Part shown: positions 1 through 11,000 of the stretch, piece after piece
Numbering within the stretch: the stretch's first letter is position 1
How the letters are laid out: each line of letters begins with the position of its first letter
Program-made: the position numbers and the translations under genes
Notes under the pieces: generated by a model
Database searches by the model: none
The model's input: only the letters and a program-made list of their open reading frames with translations
What the model was told of the DNA's origin: nothing
Assembly (NCBI GenBank): GCA_039105265.1
Contig: JAPFFF010000005.1
Location: 4,201,501 to 4,265,500 of the forward strand
Direction of reading: 5' to 3'
DNA length: 64,000 nucleotides
Source: Tritrichomonas musculus
Taxonomy: Eukaryota; Parabasalia; Tritrichomonadida; Tritrichomonadidae

Positions 1-493
1 ATTTGAAAGCTATTTTGCAATTCCATCGCCAGAGTAAGAATTATATTTCTTTTTGTGAATTGACTTTTATAATTATATATTATATATTTTTAAATTTCTT
101 CGGACAGATCTATTTTTTAAAAAAAAATCATTAAATATCAATTGTGCAAAATCAGCAATATTCAATTCCTTCCTTTTATTTGCTTTTTCATCAATATATT
201 TATGCTTTTGTTTGATTCAAAGATATATTTGAGGTAAATTCCTCAAATAACATTAATTGTGAATAAAAAAACGATTTTTTTCAAATCAATTTCTGGATAC
301 ATTTAATTTTCAATGATTGAATTCAATTTTTAATTTTTGAAATTTTTTTCCTAAAATAGTATAATTGATGATGTTCCTCAATATGCATCAAAAAAAATAT
401 ATTTTCAAATCAGTTAATTTCAGAAAAAAAGTTTTGTTCAATTGAAATAAATTGAGAGAAATTCAAATTTAATTTCCGTTTGATTCTATATTT
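1..493. other. AT-rich upstream region, no gene seen
   Basis: Nearly pure A/T with homopolymer runs. No ORF, RNA gene or transposon end was recognised. It is the upstream region of the coiled-coil gene that starts at 504. Confidence 0.6.
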
Positions 494-500
494 TCATTTC
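494..500 (+). promoter_or_regulatory. Trichomonad-type initiator (Inr), TCATTTC
   Basis: TCATTTC fits the trichomonad Inr pattern TCA-Y-W-Y-Y and ends 3 bases before the ATG at 504. Trichomonad Inrs typically sit within about 20 nt of the start. It favours the ATG at 504 over the upstream in-frame TTG. Confidence 0.6.
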
Positions 501-503
501 GAG

Positions 504-3305
504 ATGAAAAAACAATCTCCAAATGATTTTTCTCATTCAAAACAGCAGTTAACTCAGACTACGCAAAAGCTTATCGATTTGTTAAATAACACATTTTCAG
601 ATTCAGAATTATCACCTTGCTTAAGCTTGAAGACACTTCAATCACTTATGAAGTATACCAATAGGCTTGCATCTGATATATATTTCAATCCATCTAATAT
701 GAACCCGGAAACACTTGATTACGAGCAGTTGTTAACTTATTCCCTTTATCTTCTGTCAAATACTCAAGCATCTCTAATTAATCAAAATCCTAAACTTTGT
801 GCAACAAATCTTCTTGCTATAACAAATATAGCAAAAGCTTTTGGTGTACCAATGTGTGAAGATACTGACTCACTATTGACATCTATTGGACTGAAATTTA
901 AAATTGATGATCCATATAAAATTGGAGATGAACTAACAGAGAGACTTCTCTGTGTTCCAAAAATTATTTCTTATTTTGGACTTGATAAAAAAGATCCTCA
1001 ACTTTTATTCGATGCAGAAAATCTCTGTGAAACAATACAGAAAAAATGCGAGGATTCATCTTTTTTGGATCGTATTATTTCACTTCTGAATCTTCCACCT
1101 CAATCTACTGAGTCAACCGTAACAAAAGTATTAGTCAAAAAATTGAGTTTAGAAGATCAAACGCAACAAATTCAGGTTCTTAAAAAGCAGAACGCCGAAT
1201 TACGTAATAAATTAAATGATCGAAAAGCGAGATCTTTGCTAGATAGCCCAAGAAAACAGGATCAGATTGATTACCTTCTTGAACTTGAATTTGCTCGAAA
1301 AAAAAATACAGAACTTCAAGAACAATCAAATAATCTTGAAACTGAACTTTTATCTTTAAAAAAAAAAATGAACGATCTTGAAAAAGAAACAAAAAATCCA
1401 TTACAAAATTTGAGAGAATTGCGAACCGCAAATAAATCCCTTGAAAGTCAAATTGAATCTCAAAGCAATGAAATTCAAGAAATAATGACTAATCGTAAAA
1501 ATCTTTTACTCGTTATTAGAAAACAGTCGCAAATTCTTTCACAGTACGATAAACTAGTATCATCCAAACCGTTAACGCCTCAAACGCCTCCCACAATACG
1601 GAATCTTCGATCAATCCAATCACCTCCTGTTGATGACAAAATTTTCGATGTTATTGCTGATGCAATAGAAAATGCGCCACCTGATATTGTTGATGGAGTT
1701 TTAAAAATCACTAAAAGCCCAAAACTTACCAAAACAGAAAAAGTTAAGAAAATAATTTTATTCTTTATTAATGAAGTAAGACGTCAACGACAATCTGTCA
1801 GTGTTGATAAAGTTAATAAGGGAGAATGTGAGCGTTTAGTTACAGCTATGCATTCACAGCTTCGATTTCTAGAAAATTTGGTTAGCTGTGATGATGATAT
1901 TCATCTTCTCTTTGAAGAACCAGATGAAGCGAGAAGGGCAATACAAGAACAAGTAATTCGAATTGAACAGTTTTTGAAGCAAAATGCAAAAGGTTTTGTT
2001 GAAGATGCTAATATATTTGATTCTTTACAATTAAATGCGGACCCACTAGAATTGTCAAAACGTTTACAATCATTTCTTGATCGGTATCCAACAATAAGAA
2101 CTCCTGAGGGTGATGAGTTGTTTGTTATGCTCCGAATGTCATTAGCTGCAAATGGAATCTTGAGACGATTTGCGATAACAACAAGAAATCAGACAGAAAA
2201 GCAAATGAATGAAATTCGTGGATTAACAAATGAAGTTGAAAAGATGAGAGCTGATAAAGAAAGGAATACAGGCTATATGCTACAACAAATTAATGATGAA
2301 ACCATGCGGAGAGAGGCAGTTGAACAAAATTTAAGACAAATCAAAATGCTAATTAAAACGTCTGATGGGAAATTAAACGAAAATCCTACTTTGATAGATT
2401 TTATTGATAAGATTTCCGTTCACAATTCTGATCCAATGGAATATCAACAAAATCTTGAACAACAACTTTCACAGGCCCTTCAAGAGTTGTCAAAAGCTCA
2501 CGCAGTTATTGAAGCAAGTAAAGATATTCCAATTCAAGACGAAAGTTTGCATGAAGAGCTTCAACAGCAAATTGAAAAGCAATTGAATGAAATCGAACAG
2601 CTGATGAATAATATTAATTCGTTAAATGATCAAATTGATAAGTTGAACCAACAATTAGCATCTTCTCAATTTAAAAATGATAAGTTATCTAAAGAACTAA
2701 CTGAATTGAAAGACAAACATAATGCTAAAATCAAGCAATTAAAAAAAGAAATGAATGACAAGATTGCCCAAGAAACAGAAAATATAAATAAAACTGAAAG
2801 TGAAAAATGCCAAATGCTCAAACAAACTATTGAAAATATGAAATCTAGTAGAAAAATTTTGAAAGATTCTGTTGCTGAAAAAGACGCAGCAATAGCAAAA
2901 TTGAATGAAGATTTAAGTTTGCTAAAAGAGTCATACGCAAGGCTTGACGAGCTTCTTAGATTAACGCAAAAGAAGCAGATTTCAACCGAATACGAATATA
3001 AGCTACTTCAACAAAAAATTAAAGATCTTGAAGAGAAAGAGATTCAAAACTCAAGTGATAACGAATATGATGAACAAGAAAAAGCAATGGAAATGGTGGC
3101 TAAAATGAAAGAAAAGCACCAAGAATTTTTGTCGCAGATATATTCGATAATGACAAAATATTTTGATGAATCTATACTTATTAATGACAACGCTGTAATT
3201 AAAATGCTTAAAGCTGTGAAAGCTAAAATAAAAGAACTTAAAAGTAAAAATTCCACGATTCTGAAGGAATTGAATCAATTGCGATTAAAATATGGCGAAT
3301 TGTAA
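504..3305 (+). CDS. Long coiled-coil protein (933 aa)
   Basis: A single intact ORF of 933 residues opened at the ATG just after an Inr; a TTG further upstream in frame is not used as the start. The first ~200 residues look globular and helical, with few charged repeats. From about residue 220 the protein is dominated by heptad-rich coiled coil (QQIQVLKKQNAELRNKLNDR and many similar stretches). A less repetitive helical block lies near 390-590, followed by a second long coiled coil to the C-terminus. There is no signal peptide, transmembrane segment or catalytic motif. In trichomonad annotations such proteins are usually called only coiled-coil or 'viral A-type inclusion'-like. Cytoskeletal or centrosomal scaffolding is possible but is inference. 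Confidence 0.85.
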   Translation: MKKQSPNDFSHSKQQLTQTTQKLIDLLNNTFSDSELSPCLSLKTLQSLMKYTNRLASDIYFNPSNMNPETLDYEQLLTYSLYLLSNTQASLINQNPKLCATNLLAITNIAKAFGVPMCEDTDSLLTSIGLKFKIDDPYKIGDELTERLLCVPKIISYFGLDKKDPQLLFDAENLCETIQKKCEDSSFLDRIISLLNLPPQSTESTVTKVLVKKLSLEDQTQQIQVLKKQNAELRNKLNDRKARSLLDSPRKQDQIDYLLELEFARKKNTELQEQSNNLETELLSLKKKMNDLEKETKNPLQNLRELRTANKSLESQIESQSNEIQEIMTNRKNLLLVIRKQSQILSQYDKLVSSKPLTPQTPPTIRNLRSIQSPPVDDKIFDVIADAIENAPPDIVDGVLKITKSPKLTKTEKVKKIILFFINEVRRQRQSVSVDKVNKGECERLVTAMHSQLRFLENLVSCDDDIHLLFEEPDEARRAIQEQVIRIEQFLKQNAKGFVEDANIFDSLQLNADPLELSKRLQSFLDRYPTIRTPEGDELFVMLRMSLAANGILRRFAITTRNQTEKQMNEIRGLTNEVEKMRADKERNTGYMLQQINDETMRREAVEQNLRQIKMLIKTSDGKLNENPTLIDFIDKISVHNSDPMEYQQNLEQQLSQALQELSKAHAVIEASKDIPIQDESLHEELQQQIEKQLNEIEQLMNNINSLNDQIDKLNQQLASSQFKNDKLSKELTELKDKHNAKIKQLKKEMNDKIAQETENINKTESEKCQMLKQTIENMKSSRKILKDSVAEKDAAIAKLNEDLSLLKESYARLDELLRLTQKKQISTEYEYKLLQQKIKDLEEKEIQNSSDNEYDEQEKAMEMVAKMKEKHQEFLSQIYSIMTKYFDESILINDNAVIKMLKAVKAKIKELKSKNSTILKELNQLRLKYGEL

Positions 3306-3457
3306 GAACTGATATTTTAGCCACATATTGTATAAATCAATGTTATATTTCAATATATGTTCATTTATTTGCTTTTTTTTTTTTAACATTTTTATATAAC
3401 ATTTCATTTTTCAAAAATGATGTACATCAAAAAAAAACATCAAATTTCTACATTTAA

Positions 3458-5317
3458 ATGGAAAAAGAAGAAACAAGGCTCAACAAAGAGATATTTTTTT
3501 TGATCGCCAAATTTCTACAAAATTCATATCCTGAATTAGCTAAAGTGTTCATCCGACATTGCGAAGATCATCACTTATTTCCTTCATCAGTTTTTTTTAA
3601 TTCTCCATCATATGATCAGCTTAATAATTCAATATATCCTATGATTCCATCGAACCAATTAATAGATCTTCTTTTGACAGCGTCTAAAAGATATGATAAT
3701 CCAAGTTTTTTACGTCCTTTAGTATTTCAGAAAATACCAGTAATTCAAAATAACAAACGATTTTTGCCAGTTAAAAGAATGCTTGGACACACTTTTATAG
3801 TTTATTGCTTACCAATTGACAAAACATCCCAAATTTTAATAACTGGTTCTGATGATTCTCTAGTTAAAGTTTGGAAATTGCCAGAATTATCTCTTATTAA
3901 TACTTATTTAGAGCATGAAGATGTTATTACCAATATTGAAATTCACCCTTCAAACCAATATTTTGCATCATCTTCTGAAGATGGAATTATATGCATTTAT
4001 TCATTAATTACAGGAATACTTAAGTACAAAAAAAAACTGCCAAGTAGTATTAATGACATTCAATTTTCACCATGTGGTAAATATTTATCAGTTTCAACAA
4101 AAGAAAATGGACTTTTTATATGGATTTTTGACGATTTTCTTAGCAACAAACCAGAATATAGGAAATGGTCTGATTCAAATCGTGCTAAAGAAATGTGGTG
4201 GAATCGTTTTACACCCAATTCTACTTTATCAATTTTTGCTACTTCTTTAAATGATGTTTATGCCTATCATATTACACAAAAAAGAACAAAATTCATATAT
4301 CACTCTCCTATTGAAATTAATTCAATATGTATTAATCATAAATTGCCATTAAAAATATTATGTATTTTACATCATAGTTCTTACTTCTTGGTATTCACAC
4401 AGTTTAATAATTACTCACTTTTTAACAAAAAAATTAAATTAGATTTAGGAGTTGGCCACCGCATTGTTGACGTCCAATTCAATTGTGATGAAACATTAAT
4501 TATTGCACTGACGAAATACTCAGGGGTTTTTGCCTGGAATGCCGAATCTTTGACGATTACTTATCATATTAAAAATACAAGTTATTTACGAAAATGCCAC
4601 CTTTTTATGGTAAGTCCAATAAATCCTTATTTCATATTTGTGGCAAATAAAGAGCATGTTTGTTCTTTTTGGGACATATCTAAATTCCCATCTCAATGCA
4701 ATCTTTCAGCATCATTATCAAACCAAATACATTCAGATAATATTAACGAAGATGTAATTAATAATGAAATAAATAATAGTGAGAATGAAAATGGAGCAAT
4801 TTCACAAACCAATAATTTGTTTCTCATTAAAGATAAAAATGAAGCCATGCCTCTATATTCATATACACTTTATTTCAAGCTTGCTTCTATTTCTTGGTCG
4901 CCAAATGGTGAATATATTATTTGTTCCGATGATCTTCAAGGTTTTACCTTATTTATTAAATCAACAGGTGAGATAAATATTAAAACTGAACACCAATTTT
5001 TGCTTAAAGAGAAAGACAAATTTGATAAAGCACAAGCAATTTTTGAAAGGCAAGAAGAAATAGAAGCAACAAATGGTGAATTAGAAATTTCAGATACACC
5101 AAATCAGCAAGATGAAAACGAAGATGATCAAACGCATACTTATTCTCAAAGAATTGATGATCTTCAAAATATTTTGGTAGATGCAGAATGGAATCCGTTA
5201 ATACCTCAACCAAAAAGATGGAAATTGCATCAAATCAATTTAAGAATCAAAAAGGAAGCTCCATCTTCTGATATAGTAAATTATGAATCCACTCTAGCAC
5301 GAATTTTTAGGAAATAA
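3458..5317 (+). CDS. WD40 protein resembling the N-terminal half of BRWD/PHIP
   Basis: 619 aa, intact. Residues ~8-40 (EIFFLIAKFLQNSYPELAKV) resemble the helical start of BRWD/PHIP proteins ('YFLIARFL...QAAQ'). From ~108 WD repeats follow. GHTFIVYCLPIDKT and ITGSDDSLVKVW match the first BRWD repeat closely, and HEDVITNIEIHPSNQYFASSSEDG is a second clear blade. Five or more weaker blades run to ~420. Residues ~425-460 are an Asn/Glu-rich linker; one more blade (ASISWSPNGEYIICSDD) and an acidic, Gln-rich tail follow. BRWD proteins are large chromatin readers with C-terminal bromodomains; none is seen here, so this is a short relative or an independent WD40 scaffold. It is tail-to-tail with the next gene (72-bp gap). 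Confidence 0.75.
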   Translation: MEKEETRLNKEIFFLIAKFLQNSYPELAKVFIRHCEDHHLFPSSVFFNSPSYDQLNNSIYPMIPSNQLIDLLLTASKRYDNPSFLRPLVFQKIPVIQNNKRFLPVKRMLGHTFIVYCLPIDKTSQILITGSDDSLVKVWKLPELSLINTYLEHEDVITNIEIHPSNQYFASSSEDGIICIYSLITGILKYKKKLPSSINDIQFSPCGKYLSVSTKENGLFIWIFDDFLSNKPEYRKWSDSNRAKEMWWNRFTPNSTLSIFATSLNDVYAYHITQKRTKFIYHSPIEINSICINHKLPLKILCILHHSSYFLVFTQFNNYSLFNKKIKLDLGVGHRIVDVQFNCDETLIIALTKYSGVFAWNAESLTITYHIKNTSYLRKCHLFMVSPINPYFIFVANKEHVCSFWDISKFPSQCNLSASLSNQIHSDNINEDVINNEINNSENENGAISQTNNLFLIKDKNEAMPLYSYTLYFKLASISWSPNGEYIICSDDLQGFTLFIKSTGEINIKTEHQFLLKEKDKFDKAQAIFERQEEIEATNGELEISDTPNQQDENEDDQTHTYSQRIDDLQNILVDAEWNPLIPQPKRWKLHQINLRIKKEAPSSDIVNYESTLARIFRK

Positions 5318-5389
5318 AATTTTAAAAATAAATAAAAATTTATATATATATATAATATTTATATCATAAATAGAAATTAAAAATTAACT

Positions 5390-6745
5390 CTAATCATCAT
5401 CATCAAACAAGTCAACCGATCCACCAGGAGGTATCGAATTGATATTGGCATGTTCGTTATTATCTATGTCTTCATATTGAAGATTATCTGCAGGATGGAA
5501 CAGAAAGGCTAAATAAACAACAGATACCAAGTGGAATAAGAGGAATGTCATTTCAGGCCAAATATATTTTATTTTCCATTTAAATAAAAGCGCAATTGTA
5601 TCTGTAAAAATAGTAAAGCATGATGATAATATTAAAAACGATGATGAAATAGAAATTCTTGAAGAATTTTGATTGGAACGATTTTGGAATGCGGATAGTC
5701 CATATACAGCAAAGCAAATCGATAAGACTAAACTAACTAAAGAGTTAATATATTCAATATTCAATATTGAAAACTGAAAATAATATGGCTTTTCTTTTTC
5801 TAAAAATCTGAAAAAGTGTGATAAACCACTTAAAAGAGAAGTTAGCAAAAATAAAATTGTAGTAAAAGTGAAGAATTTTCTTTGATTTAATGAATCATTA
5901 TTTTTTGTAATAATGATTTGAGTAATACAAAAAAGCTGAAAAGCAGAAACAAAAATTGCACTTGAAATACATTCAAATATAAACGCATAGTTGTTATAAA
6001 AGAGTAATGTGATTGGGATTGAAGCAAATATTGAAAGGATTAATAAAATTGCGATAAATTTTTGTGTTACAGCTTCAATTTTGAACCTTCTCAAAGGTAT
6101 AAAAAATATCAAAATATAAATACTAAAGAACAAGGAAGATAATTTTCCATAACTAAGAAACCTTTCAGAGTTTGGATTTATCGACATCCATGAAAAATTA
6201 AATGCTTCAATATTTTGAAAATCAGTATGAATGTTAAGTCTTGTTTGAGCTAAATCATAGTTGTCAACAGATTTATTAAAAATTAAAAAAGGCGATGAGC
6301 TTTTTTCGTTTTCATTAAAATAGACTGTGTCTTTTAATTCAATTGGATCTGATAAATTAACATTGGAAAATTTATAATTAAACATTGTTCTTGAAGTGAT
6401 TTCTAATTCAATTGATTCATTATTTAACGCCCTTTTACGCAAAACTTCACCATAAGTAGTAATAAGCCTGTTTTTTGGCTGTAAATTCGATAATGTGACA
6501 TCAATTTCCACATATTTAATTGTTGGATCAAAAACTATTTGATAAATTTTAGATGAACACGCAAAATTAGGTGGTGCAATAAAAGAGCCGATAAAGTGTA
6601 TTATTAAAAAAACTAAATATACCTCAAACAATTTTTTCAGACTATCATGAGTAGCCAAATCGAGAAAAAAACTCCCATGAAAGTCCCCTGACGATTGATC
6701 ATTTACTTCAACTGCTTGTAAATTATTATCTTGAGAGATTTGCAT
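5390..6745 (-). CDS. 1+7 transmembrane protein, GOST/Wntless/TMEM181-like
   Basis: 451 aa, intact, ATG start. After a ~35-residue cytosolic lead there is one hydrophobic helix (FEVYLVFLIIHFIGSFIAP, ~40-58). A ~145-residue probably lumenal domain follows, with beta-type character and several N-x-S/T sites. Seven closely spaced hydrophobic helices then run from ~205 to ~425, and the tail is acidic (VDLFDDDD). This 1+7 layout with a beta-rich lumenal domain is that of the GOLD-domain seven-helix (GOST) group, including Wntless and TMEM181, which act in secretory-pathway trafficking. Sequence identity is too low for me to name a subfamily. A generic seven-helix receptor is the alternative. Confidence 0.55.
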   Translation of the reverse strand: MQISQDNNLQAVEVNDQSSGDFHGSFFLDLATHDSLKKLFEVYLVFLIIHFIGSFIAPPNFACSSKIYQIVFDPTIKYVEIDVTLSNLQPKNRLITTYGEVLRKRALNNESIELEITSRTMFNYKFSNVNLSDPIELKDTVYFNENEKSSSPFLIFNKSVDNYDLAQTRLNIHTDFQNIEAFNFSWMSINPNSERFLSYGKLSSLFFSIYILIFFIPLRRFKIEAVTQKFIAILLILSIFASIPITLLFYNNYAFIFECISSAIFVSAFQLFCITQIIITKNNDSLNQRKFFTFTTILFLLTSLLSGLSHFFRFLEKEKPYYFQFSILNIEYINSLVSLVLSICFAVYGLSAFQNRSNQNSSRISISSSFLILSSCFTIFTDTIALLFKWKIKYIWPEMTFLLFHLVSVVYLAFLFHPADNLQYEDIDNNEHANINSIPPGGSVDLFDDDD

Positions 6746-7364
6746 ATATTTTGTAATATCTTGAATGGTCTTTTTTCTTAGATATAAAGTTCACAAATTT
6801 TTGATGAATTATTTAAAATAGTAATAATAATAATGTATTATAATTATTATTTAATCTGTAAAACAAAAAGAAATAATTATAAAAGAAAGGTTTTATTTAA
6901 TTTTTTGATTTATTGAATTGAAAAAATTCTGATGAATATAGAAAAAATCAAATTAACTCTCAATTTTTCATTAAAGATGATTATATTTTTATTCCTTTTA
7001 ACTATATGATTAAATGCAAATACTATTGTTATTTAATTTCTATTTTACTTTTTATTAATATATATTTATTAAAATCATTTATCATATTTTTTGAAAATAT
7101 AATCTAACAAAATTCTGATTGATTACTGGAGTGTTGGTACTAAAATATCTGACATCAAAATTTTGAATTATGAAATGTAAATCCAATCATAAATAATTGA
7201 AAAGGCTTAATAAATTAGTGAGAATTGAAATTAATTTCTCATTTGAGAATATTTGATGAAGTAGAAAGTTCGATATATAAAATCTATTTTATTTTAAAAC
7301 TATATATTGTATATTTAAACATAACAGAAAGCTTTTGTGCTCTCGCTCTTAAAATGAAAAAAAA
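6746..7364. other. Gene-free AT-rich spacer
   Basis: No supported gene, RNA or repeat. Its left edge must hold the promoter of the minus-strand membrane protein. No clear TCA-Y-W initiator was found within 40 bases of that ATG. Confidence 0.5.
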
Positions 7365-7586
7365 TCAATTGATGTATTCAAGTTCTGAGTCATATGATTC
7401 TTCTTTGATTGATCTTCTTCTACTTTTTTTCGAATCATATCTGATTTCCCTTTTTTTGGGCCTTTTGGGAGGCGCAGTTTTTGCAATCATGAAATATACG
7501 ATTATGACTGCCACAATAAACACAATTAAAAGAGCCAAACAAATAAGTAGGTAGTCTCTAATAAAATGGCGTGCATGAACTCCCAT
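7365..7586 (-). CDS. Small single-pass membrane protein with basic tail (73 aa)
   Basis: From the ATG at 7586 the frame encodes a short N-terminus (MGVHARHFIRD), one strong hydrophobic helix of ~23 residues (YLLICLALLIVFIVAVIIVYFM), then a basic tail (PPKRPKKR, KKSRRRS) ending in an acidic stretch with tyrosines. This is the usual pattern of a tail-in-cytosol bitopic protein. The basic stretch right after the membrane segment follows the positive-inside rule, which a chance ORF would rarely satisfy. An in-frame TTG 9 bases upstream is not needed. No family recognised. An overlapping plus-strand ORF looks like its shadow. Confidence 0.45.
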   Translation of the reverse strand: MGVHARHFIRDYLLICLALLIVFIVAVIIVYFMIAKTAPPKRPKKREIRYDSKKSRRRSIKEESYDSELEYIN

Positions 7587-7860
7587 TAGTAGCAAATAAA
7601 AACTAGATTTTTAAGTTATATTAAAACTTTTTGAAAAAAACAAATTGAATAAAAAAAAAATAAATAATCAATTCAAAAATTAATAATATAAAAGGTCACA
7701 GAAAAACAACAAAATAAATTTGAAATCATTGAAAAATAGAGCTAATCAGATGTATATTATTTTAATCACTTCATAACTCTTAGCTAAGCATTCTCCAAAA
7801 AAGAAAATAATTTATTTAAAACTTTCAAATTTCAAAAATCATTGATTTTGAATGGATTTA

Positions 7861-7975
7861 AGATGCAAAAGTGGAAAAAAGTTCCAGAATTTTTTTTCTA
7901 TGGTTCGATACTAGGTCAATATTGACCTAAACCGCCACGGGCAATTACGATTACCGGCGATTACGATTTCCCAAA
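7861..7975. repeat. Fragment related to the MULE-type MITE terminal repeat
   Basis: Contains AGTGGAAAAAAGTTCC..GGTTCGATACTAGGTCAATATTGACCTAAACCG. This parallels the inner-to-outer part of the terminal repeat of the MITE at 49518-50094 and a second copy at 12182-12330. It has diverged and no partner terminus was found, so it is probably a solo end. Confidence 0.5.
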
Positions 7976-8026
7976 TATTTTTTTTTCCTCCTAATCTATA
8001 CACCTATTACATCAGTTTGTTAATTC

Positions 8027-11000
8027 CAGGGATGTTTATCGATAGTGTCCGATAACGGTTAAATACGTTGCCAATATTATCGATATTATCGGGAGTAGAG
8101 TAGAATAACCGATACTATCCGATAATAAATATCATTATCGATAAAAACGGTTTTTATCATGGCCAATAATGACCGATATTTTTAACTTTTTTAAGGTAAA
8201 GAAAAGATATTTACTAGAAATTATGGCTATTTAATTGTTATATAATTATATAAAAGTTGTTTTTTCAAGTAATGACATATAAAAAAGCTTGTATGTACAA
8301 ATGATCAAATTAATAAAAAAGATTTTTTATATTTCATAGGAAATTAACTTTTATTATAATGAAAGATAAGTAATATATTATAATTCTAATAATATTTAAG
8401 TATGAAATTTAAAATCAATAAAGATAATTTTATTTTGGCAAAAAAATTAAATTTATCAAAAAGTGAACACGATAACTTTTTGTAAATTAGAGTAATTCTA
8501 TAAACCTTTAAATCTTCAGAAAAAACCTTATACTTCTTGAGAGAGCTCTCAATTGTTTTCAAAAAGTTCATTTATATTAGTAAATATATATCATAAAAAT
8601 ATCTTGTTAAAAATTTTGATTAATGGTTTTAAATCAGGAAAAATTTATTCATATATATATATAACTTAGAATTACCAAATTTTTTTTAATGATTTTAATG
8701 GTTTTTTTTTTTTTTTGTAAATGGAAATATTAGATTTGAAAAAAAAGATAATAATAATAATTCAAGATGATTTTCAGATAAGATTAATTTTTATTAAGAA
8801 ATTGCTGCAAAATATTTCTACATTTTGCATATTGCAAAAATATGTTGACTATGAAAAAGATTTTTGCCATCAATTAGGTATTAAGTCATCCAAATGGTGC
8901 AAAGAGTGTTTTATTTTTCTTCTGTTTTGTGGAAAAATTAGTTTTAAGAACATTTTTGATTTCAAAACATGTTAAGATTCTTCAATATTACTGAACAATG
9001 CATCAACTATATCATATTGTACCATTATATTGACTTATTTGTGCTTCCAACCTTTTAAAATCCTGTATATCTGAGAGAGATCTTATTTGATTTCTATAAA
9101 AAACAATAATAAACGCTCTTTTTTTATTCAAATTTTATTAGAAAATATCGTCAATCTATTCAATTTAATATTATACTAATAATAGAAAATTTCAATTATT
9201 ATCAAAAAAATTGAATATATTTTCTTAATTTTTTGAAAACCGTATCAATTAGTATAAGGTTAAATTGAGAGAAGTATAAGGTTTTTATAATTACTCTAAT
9301 ATAGATATGATTTTATTTCATTCTATTGAATTTTTGATAAGAGCCTCCATAGAAAAAAAAATTTTTAATATTCATTTATTCTCACAATTTTTCTGAGTAT
9401 AAATGAATGAAGTGAAACCAATAATTGAGAAAAACTATTAGAAAAAATAATTTTATTTTTATTGAAATTTCAATTAATTAATATAATCATTCAATTTTGG
9501 TCTTTTCAAAACTTACAACTCTCCGAGTAAATTTTGTTTTCTTCTCTTGTTTTCTTGTTTATATAAATGTTGAATTGGATTTGGCATTTTGTAATTAATA
9601 AAATATCCCTAATACTAAACTTATATTGATGATAAAGGCCAAAGTAAAACGGTTTTGGTGAAAATAAAATCAATTTAATATAAAGCATATCTTAATATCT
9701 TGGTGTATTTGTAAATCTTACCACGAGCATATTGCTTTTATATAATAGCATACGTCTATATATCATCAAAAGAAACTTTATATTTAAGGTTTGTCATAAA
9801 TATTATTAAAATAATCGAATTTAGCATTTAAGCAATGCTTTTTTTTAACTTATCATGGCTTGGTTGTAGATAAAAAACGCATAAAACGTCAAATCGAAGA
9901 TGGAAAACATCGGAAAGCTCGTCGTTTTATATTTCTAAAAAAAAATTCAGAGCTTATTTAAAAATTATAATGAGATTTTAAAAATATTATTAAATTTCTT
10001 GCGGTAAAACTAAGCTAATTATTTATAAATAATTAAAAATGATAATAATAAAGATATTATTATTAAATAGAGTAAATAATATGAGGAAATCATTTTAATT
10101 TTAAGAATATTGATTATAAAAGCCAATTATCAAAAAACTGCTCTGAAATTTTATCAGAAATGTATTTTATTTAATTGAAAAAAAATTGAATGAATAATTG
10201 AGCGTTTATCATATCTACTCTAATAGATGGGTTCCGACTTGAAATAACGTATTTTTTTCATTTTAAAATAAATCTATCTTATTATATTTTCATCTTTTTA
10301 ATAAACATATTTAAAGAATAAAATAGTTATATATTTCTTTATATTTTAATCGATCATTTATGTAAAAAGAAAGATCTAATGCATTTATCTATTCATTTAA
10401 AAATTTATCATTTTCAGATTATATATATAATATAAAATAATATATAAATTTAACAACTTATTTATTTATTAAATATTCGAAATATTGTTTATTAACCGAG
10501 ATAAATGTATAATATATCAAAAAATTGGAGAAATTTGTTTTTGTTTTTTATCTTTGAATCTTGGATATATTTATATGTTTAAGCATTTTAAAAGTATTTA
10601 TTACTTTAATATAATTTAATTAATTTATTTATTCTAAATTATAGCGATTTAATTTTAAGATATAAACTTTATTTTTTTTGGAAATAATATTCTCAAAAAG
10701 TTAATTTTTAAGTTTATTCTAAAATCGAAAACCTCCAAAAAAATAAGATTTCACTTTAAAAATGCATAATAATAAAATATCAATACCAATATTTTTTAAT
10801 TTTGATATTTAATGTAGAAAATTTAAGGAAAATGGATTAAATATAATAATTCATTTCGATGTTTTGAAAAAAATATTCAAAATCCATTTATTTCCAGACA
10901 ATTTGAGCAACTATAATATTGTTAATTCGTTTTAAATGATTTTTTAGAAGTTTCAAATAGAATGATAAATACTAAATTTCTCTCAAAATTTTGAATGATA

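Noticed and set aside
7225-7554. 109-aa plus-strand ORF opposite the small membrane protein
   Set aside because: Starts without an ATG, and its hydrophobic part is the mirror of the minus-strand helix; the minus frame has the more orderly topology.
8721-8975. 84-aa ORF inside the hAT-like element
   Set aside because: Very AT-biased, no motif, and lies in transposon interior; likely chance.
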